A stretch of 9,436 nucleotides of DNA, taken from positions 1-9,436 of the forward strand of contig CACXFW010000363.1 of the NCBI GenBank assembly GCA_902767065.1, read 5' to 3'. The position numbers and the translations under genes were made by a program. Position 1 is the first letter of the stretch, and each line of letters starts with the position of its first letter. Of the stretch, positions 6,208 through 9,436 are shown one piece after another. Under the pieces are notes generated by a model. The model made no database searches, was not told where the DNA came from, and was given only the letters and a program-made list of their open reading frames with translations. This stretch comes from an uncultured Lachnospiraceae bacterium (GTDB taxonomy: Bacteria; Bacillota; Clostridia; Lachnospirales; Lachnospiraceae).

Positions 6208-7146
6208 ATGTTTCAGGTGCTTTCCGGACAGACGATCATCATGTTTCTGATGATCCTTGTCGGCTATGTGATCTATAAGACGCATCTGGCCGATCATGAA
6301 GGGAACCGTTCGATCTCCAATATCCTTCTTCTGGTGGTTACTCCGGCGATGATCATGAACTCGCTGTTCACCATCGAGTACAGCGACAGGATTATAAAAG
6401 GCCTGTTTCTTTCCATTCTTCTGAGCTTTCTGTCCCATTTCGCGATGATTGCCGTAACGCAGCTGATCCTGAGGAAGAAGAGCACGGATCAGGAAATTGG
6501 GATGGAGCGCTACCTTGCGGTCTACAGCAACTGCGGATTCATGGGGATTCCGCTGGTGTCCGCAACATTCGGGCCGGAGGCCGTCCTGTATATGACCGGC
6601 TATATGATTGTGTTCAATGTCCTGACCTGGTCCCACGGTCTGATTGAGATCACGGGGGAGACCTCTGTGCAGAAGGTTCTCAAGGGTCTGATGTCGCCGA
6701 CCGTGATCTGTACCGTGATCGGAATCCTCGTAGTTACACTGAGGATTCCGGTGGAAGTCCATCTTCAGAGGGTGATCGGATATATCGGGGTCATGAATAC
6801 GCCGCTGGGAATGATCGTCGCGGGAATTGTACTGGCAGAGACCGGACTTGGCGGAATCTGGAAGAAACCGAGAGTATTTCTGGTGACAGCGATGAAGCTG
6901 ATCGTTGCCCCGGCTGTCGTATTTGCCTTTCTTGTTTTGACAAGGCGCGTGATCTGGCTCAGTGATGAACTGTTTTATGCGATCCTGATCCCGGCAGCCT
7001 GCCCTGTGGCGACGACAGGAACGATGATGGCGCTTCGCTATGGGAAGGACTATGAGTTCTCGGCCCAGGTTTTTGTCGTGTCAACGCTCCTGAGCATGCT
7101 TACGATCCCGGTGATGATCAGCATCGCGCGCGCAATTGCGCCCTGA
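6208..7146 (+). CDS. AEC (auxin efflux carrier) family permease, 312 aa
   Basis: A membrane transporter of the AEC family, whose bacterial members are often annotated as malate permeases or auxin efflux carriers; the substrate here cannot be read from sequence. The protein is hydrophobic throughout with about ten predicted helices. Two family signatures are visible: SNCGFMGIPL (107-116) in the first half, and ACPVATTGTMMALRYG (264-279) followed by a final helix ending at TIPVM in the second. The start has AGGAGG 9 nt upstream (6193-6198). The 104-bp gap after argS contains two mutually exclusive 6-bp inverted repeats (TTGCGC/GCGCAA at 6137-6162, CCCGCG/CGCGGG at 6144-6174). It has no T-run and no convincing promoter, so read-through from argS is possible. 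The stop is 6 bp from the convergent comF stop. Confidence 0.9.
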   Translation: MFQVLSGQTIIMFLMILVGYVIYKTHLADHEGNRSISNILLLVVTPAMIMNSLFTIEYSDRIIKGLFLSILLSFLSHFAMIAVTQLILRKKSTDQEIGMERYLAVYSNCGFMGIPLVSATFGPEAVLYMTGYMIVFNVLTWSHGLIEITGETSVQKVLKGLMSPTVICTVIGILVVTLRIPVEVHLQRVIGYIGVMNTPLGMIVAGIVLAETGLGGIWKKPRVFLVTAMKLIVAPAVVFAFLVLTRRVIWLSDELFYAILIPAACPVATTGTMMALRYGKDYEFSAQVFVVSTLLSMLTIPVMISIARAIAP

Positions 7147-7152
7147 AGAGCG

Positions 7153-7926
7153 TCAGACATCTCCCCGCCCGATGCACAGTGTGAGGAAGAAGATCCGCCT
7201 GACCCCTGCTTTTCGAAGCGCCAGGGAGGCTTCGTCCATGGTTGTTCCGGTGGTGTAGATGTCATCAATGAGGATGACGGACTCAGGGACCGCGGCATTC
7301 GTGTTCACCGCAAATGCTCCTCTGAGGTTCTTTCTTCGCCCGCTCCGTCCCAGCTTCTTGGAGGATTGCGTCAGCCGGGTACGGATCAGCACATCCTCCC
7401 GGGATGGAATGCGGCTCATGCCAGACAGACTGCGGGAGAGAAGGACCGCCTGATCGAAGCCGCGCGCCGCGCGTTTTTTCGGATGCATCGGAATGGGAAC
7501 CAGGCATTCTGCCCTCCAGATGGGCATCATTTCCCGGAGCAGGTGAAAGAGGCATTCTCCATAGAATGGGATATACGATCGCCGGTTGCCGAATTTCAGC
7601 CGGTTGACGGAAAGACGGATCCCTTTTTCATAGAGAAAGACGGCCCTGCCTTCGTCATATACGTGGCGGTGCATCTCACAGTCGGCGCAGTATTCCCGCT
7701 CCCGGGCATTGAGGGGCTTTCCGCAGCGCATGCAGTATGGATCCTTTACAAAAGGCAGTTCTTTCCGGCAGTGTGTGCAGACCCCGCTTTCCGACGGCAG
7801 CAGGATTGCTTCACAGACGACGCAGCGGGGAGGATAGAGCAGGTCCAGAAGGAAGGTACCGGCACGTTTTGCGCGGCCGGACACAGAGGACGGGATGACT
7901 GGAAATGGAATTGGAACAGGTCTCAT
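7153..7926 (-). CDS. comF: ComF family protein (zinc fingers plus phosphoribosyltransferase fold), 257 aa
   Basis: ComF proteins are cytoplasmic and linked to single-stranded DNA uptake in competent bacteria, though the gene is widespread in species not known to be competent. Two four-cysteine zinc clusters are visible: Cys35/38/50/53 and Cys65/68/80/83, each CxxC-x11-CxxC. The phosphoribosyltransferase domain follows, with PIPMHPKKRAARGFDQA (144-160), the RTRLTQSSKKLGRSGRRKN segment (182-200) and the PRPP-binding loop VILIDDIYTTGTTM (217-230). In the TQSSKKL stretch the glutamine usual in T-x-x-Q-x-x-L appears to be Ser. The N-terminus is about 20 residues longer than in many relatives. The start at 7926 has only a short AAGG upstream, but a promoter fits just before it (7954-7982). 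It is transcribed away from the DUF4317 gene. Confidence 0.9.
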   Translation of the reverse strand: MRPVPIPFPVIPSSVSGRAKRAGTFLLDLLYPPRCVVCEAILLPSESGVCTHCRKELPFVKDPYCMRCGKPLNAREREYCADCEMHRHVYDEGRAVFLYEKGIRLSVNRLKFGNRRSYIPFYGECLFHLLREMMPIWRAECLVPIPMHPKKRAARGFDQAVLLSRSLSGMSRIPSREDVLIRTRLTQSSKKLGRSGRRKNLRGAFAVNTNAAVPESVILIDDIYTTGTTMDEASLALRKAGVRRIFFLTLCIGRGDV

Positions 7927-7930
7927 GTTC

Positions 7931-7958
7931 TTGCCTTACGTACTCTCAGCAGTATGAT
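7931..7958 (+). promoter_or_regulatory. Possible promoter for the DUF4317 gene (rightward)
   Basis: TTGCCT (7931-7936), 16 bp, then TATGAT (7953-7958). Both boxes are imperfect. Transcription would start near 7965, 35 nt before the ATG at 8000. Its -10 box overlaps the comF -10 box on the other strand, inside the palindrome GTATGATAC (7952-7960). Confidence 0.4.
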
Positions 7959-7982
7959 ACGGCTTTTCCATGAGAATGACAA
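7954..7982 (-). promoter_or_regulatory. Predicted comF promoter (leftward)
   Basis: On the minus strand, TTGTCA (complement of 7977-7982), 17 bp, then TATCAT (complement of 7954-7959). Each box matches consensus at five of six bases. Transcription would start near 7947, giving a leader of about 20 nt. Confidence 0.6.
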
Positions 7983-7999
7983 GAGGAGAGAACCCTGAC

Positions 8000-9118
8000 A
8001 TGAATAAGAAAGAGATCGCGGAAATTAAGAAGCTGCTTCTTCCGACGAAGCAGACCATCAGCAGGATCGCAGGCTGCTATGTAAGCGCGGAGAAGGAAAA
8101 GATTACGACCTTCAGCCAGAGCTTCCAGCTGCTGGAAGAGGAAGAGGTTTTCAAATATCTGGAGATTTTCCGGAAGAGCCTTTCCGGCACGCCGGGAAAG
8201 AATCTCCTTGACATGAATTTTCCGAATGAGGAGGAAGAGGAGGGCGGCAGGCAAAGGTTCCTGTATCAGCTGCGTCAGAGCCACCTGGAAGATGAAGATC
8301 TGCTGAATCAATTCTATGACAGGGTCATCGAAGGCTATGTGACGGGTGAGAATTATCTGATCCTTCTGATCGCGAATGCATATGACGTACCCGGGAAGGG
8401 AACGGATGGGCTTGAGATGTTTGACGCATCCGAAGAAGTCTATGATTATTTTCAGGCGGTGGTCTGCCCTGTCGACCTGGCAAAGCCTGCGCTGTCCTAC
8501 GACAGGGAAAGCGCTTCCTTCCGTTCCAGGAGGCGCGACTGGATCGTAGGAATGCCGGTCCTGGGGGTGCTGTTTCCGTCTTTTTCCGGAAGGGGAAATG
8601 ACATCCACAGCTGTCTGTACTATTCCAAAAATGCGGAAGATCTCCACTTCGATTTCACGGATACGCTTCTCGGCTGCCAGCTTCCTCTGTCGGCCGGCGA
8701 GCAGAAAGAGGCGTTTGGCCATGTCGTAGAACAGTCGCTCGGAGAAAAGTGCGATTTTGAGACGGTCAGGGAGATTCATGAGGCGCTTTGGGAACGACAG
8801 GAGGAACATGAGGATGATCCGGATCAAGACAGCCTGTCGCTTCCGGATGTCCGTGTGATCCTGAGCAGGGCAGGCGTTCAGGAGGAAGACCTGGACGGGC
8901 TTCAGGAGGCTTACGAGGAGAACATCGGCAAGGATGAGACGATCCTGGCTTCGAATGTGCGCGCAAAGACAAAGTTCGAGGTACACACGCCGGATGTAAC
9001 GATCAGTGTCAGCCCGGACCGGACCGACCTCATTCAGACGCAGATGATCGATGGAAGAAAATGTATCGTGATCCCGGTCACGGACGAGGTCTATGTGAAC
9101 GGGATCCGCGTCAGATAG
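8000..9118 (+). CDS. DUF4317 domain protein, 372 aa
   Basis: The N-terminal part, MNKKEIAEIKKLL, then ISRIAGCYVSAEKEKI, then FKYLEIFRKSLSG-x-GKNLL, matches the DUF4317 pattern I know from Lachnospiraceae and related Clostridia. No biochemical function is known to me. It looks cytosolic, with no signal peptide and no membrane segment. It is acidic, with an Glu-rich run near residue 75 (NEEEEEGG) and a second acidic stretch near residue 270 (EEHEDDPDQD). The length is about normal. The frame is open from 7970, but ATG 8000 is chosen because AGGAG (7984-7988) lies upstream and the protein then begins MNKKEI, as in relatives. It is divergent from comF and followed by a GC-rich hairpin, so it is probably transcribed alone. 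Confidence 0.9.
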   Translation: MNKKEIAEIKKLLLPTKQTISRIAGCYVSAEKEKITTFSQSFQLLEEEEVFKYLEIFRKSLSGTPGKNLLDMNFPNEEEEEGGRQRFLYQLRQSHLEDEDLLNQFYDRVIEGYVTGENYLILLIANAYDVPGKGTDGLEMFDASEEVYDYFQAVVCPVDLAKPALSYDRESASFRSRRRDWIVGMPVLGVLFPSFSGRGNDIHSCLYYSKNAEDLHFDFTDTLLGCQLPLSAGEQKEAFGHVVEQSLGEKCDFETVREIHEALWERQEEHEDDPDQDSLSLPDVRVILSRAGVQEEDLDGLQEAYEENIGKDETILASNVRAKTKFEVHTPDVTISVSPDRTDLIQTQMIDGRKCIVIPVTDEVYVNGIRVR

Positions 9119-9152
9119 CCGGCGGCCCACAGGCCCGGGCGGTGGGGCCGGC
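9118..9152 (+). terminator. GC-rich hairpin after the DUF4317 gene (possible terminator)
   Basis: GCCGGC (9118-9123) plus CCCAC (9126-9130) pair with GTGGG (9142-9146) plus GCCGGC (9147-9152), giving 11 GC-rich pairs with a GG bulge. The loop contains the palindrome GCCCGGGC. It begins on the last base of the stop codon. No T-run follows, so termination by the standard intrinsic route is doubtful. The core and the following GGGGTGTGA resemble hairpin copy B. The rest of the gap (9153-9207) shows nothing I can name. Confidence 0.45.
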
Positions 9153-9207
9153 CGGGGTGTGACCTGTGACATAGGCGGTGTGGGAGCGAACCGTAAACGG
9201 GCGCAAG

Positions 9208-9237
9208 GTGACACTGCCCCTGATTATGTGGTATACT
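9208..9237 (+). promoter_or_regulatory. Predicted promoter of the right-edge gene
   Basis: GTGACA (9208-9213), 18 bp, then TATACT (9232-9237), with TG at the extended -10 position (9229-9230). Each box matches consensus at five of six bases. Transcription should start near 9244, leaving a leader of about 143 nt before the ATG at 9387. Confidence 0.7.
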
Positions 9238-9247
9238 TTCCGTGAAA

Positions 9248-9354
9248 CGATGAATCCTGCATCGGATTATACCAGTTCACATGAATGGCTGCCGAAGGCA
9301 GACATGTTACGTGAACTGCATATACCGCGGTGAAGAATTCTATTCGTCAATAGA
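9248..9354 (+). promoter_or_regulatory. Structured 5' leader RNA, candidate cis-regulator
   Basis: Three hairpins lie between the predicted start of transcription and the ribosome binding site. Hairpin 1 is CGATG/CATCG (9248-9252, 9260-9264). Hairpin 2 is a long stem built from GG/CC (9264-9265, 9325-9326), TATA/TATA (9268-9271, 9321-9324), CAGTTCAC/GTGAACTG (9273-9280, 9311-9318), ATG/CAT (9281-9283, 9303-9305) and CTGCC-GAA-GGCAG (9289-9301). Hairpin 3 is TCTATT-CGTC-AATAGA (9339-9354). Base 9264 is used by both hairpins 1 and 2, so they meet or compete there. I see no motif of the known riboswitches I can recall (T-box, glycine, purine, guanidine, SAM, TPP, lysine) and no T-run for transcription termination, so any control would more likely act on translation or RNA stability. 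Confidence 0.5.
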
Positions 9355-9386
9355 TTTCGTTCGCGAGTATAAGGAGGAAGGCGCGG

Positions 9387-9436
9387 ATGTTTTCCTGGAT
9401 CAATGCCTTCATAACCAGAATCAACACTTATCTTAC
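9387..9436 (+). CDS. Start of an unidentified gene, cut by window edge
   Basis: ATG 9387 has AAGGAGG 9 nt upstream (9371-9377). Only MFSWINAFITRINTYLT is visible. The amphipathic, hydrophobic start followed by a hydroxyl-rich stretch resembles the N-termini of sodium:alanine symporters (AGCS family), which often begin with an INxxI-x-x-IN pattern, but 17 residues cannot settle it. The strong promoter and long leader indicate a separately controlled gene. Confidence 0.75.
   Translation, partial: MFSWINAFITRINTYL

Noticed and set aside
6019..6762. 247-codon open frame on the minus strand
   Set aside because: It straddles the argS end and the permease start, and its product is His/Arg-rich as expected for the antisense of a hydrophobic protein.
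7366..7998. 210-codon plus-strand frame opposite comF
   Set aside because: comF has two complete zinc clusters and a PRPP loop on the minus strand; the plus frame is its shadow.
7946..9214. Long open frame of 422 codons on the minus strand
   Set aside because: It runs opposite the DUF4317 gene, has no family features and follows from the third-position bias of the real gene.

Overview
The window looks like chromosomal DNA from a Clostridia-class Firmicute, most likely a Lachnospiraceae-type gut bacterium. The pointers are DUF4250 and DUF4317 genes (families I know mainly from these bacteria), strong AGGAGG-type ribosome binding sites, and sigma-A promoters close to consensus. This placement is inference; no rRNA or other species marker is present.

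Layout. Bases 1-85 are the right part of a hairpin repeat ending GTGAATAGTAAC (copy A). A promoter then leads to an exported protein of unknown function (194-1780), closed by a rho-independent terminator. A small DUF4250 gene lies on the minus strand (1854-2036). Bases 2037-2431 are gene-free but dense in signals. A divergent promoter pair shares one -35 box (2169-2175). A 60-bp hairpin repeat (copy B) lies in the leftward leader. A 140-bp element (copy C, 2205-2344) with matching inverted ends and a perfect 8-bp direct repeat on each side lies at the predicted rightward transcription start. The rightward promoter serves a four-helix membrane protein (2432-2998), rarA (2985-4301), argS (4325-6103) and possibly an AEC-family permease (6208-7146). 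comF (7153-7926, minus) converges on the permease. A compact divergent promoter region separates comF from a DUF4317 gene (8000-9118). The right edge holds a GC-rich hairpin, a good promoter, a leader of about 140 nt with three predicted hairpins, and the first 17 codons of another gene.

How it fits together. The coding genes are mostly housekeeping: RarA acts at stalled replication forks, ArgRS charges tRNA-Arg, and ComF is a phosphoribosyltransferase-fold protein linked to DNA uptake. The unusual part is the intergenic DNA. Three GTTAC...GTAAC hairpin elements occur in the first 2.4 kb. One is framed by what looks like a target-site duplication, which marks it as a miniature inverted-repeat element. 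Copies B and C flank a shared promoter, so each divergent transcript should begin with such a hairpin. The structured leader at the right end is a second candidate for an undescribed regulatory RNA. All folds, promoters and start points were read by eye and are untested.
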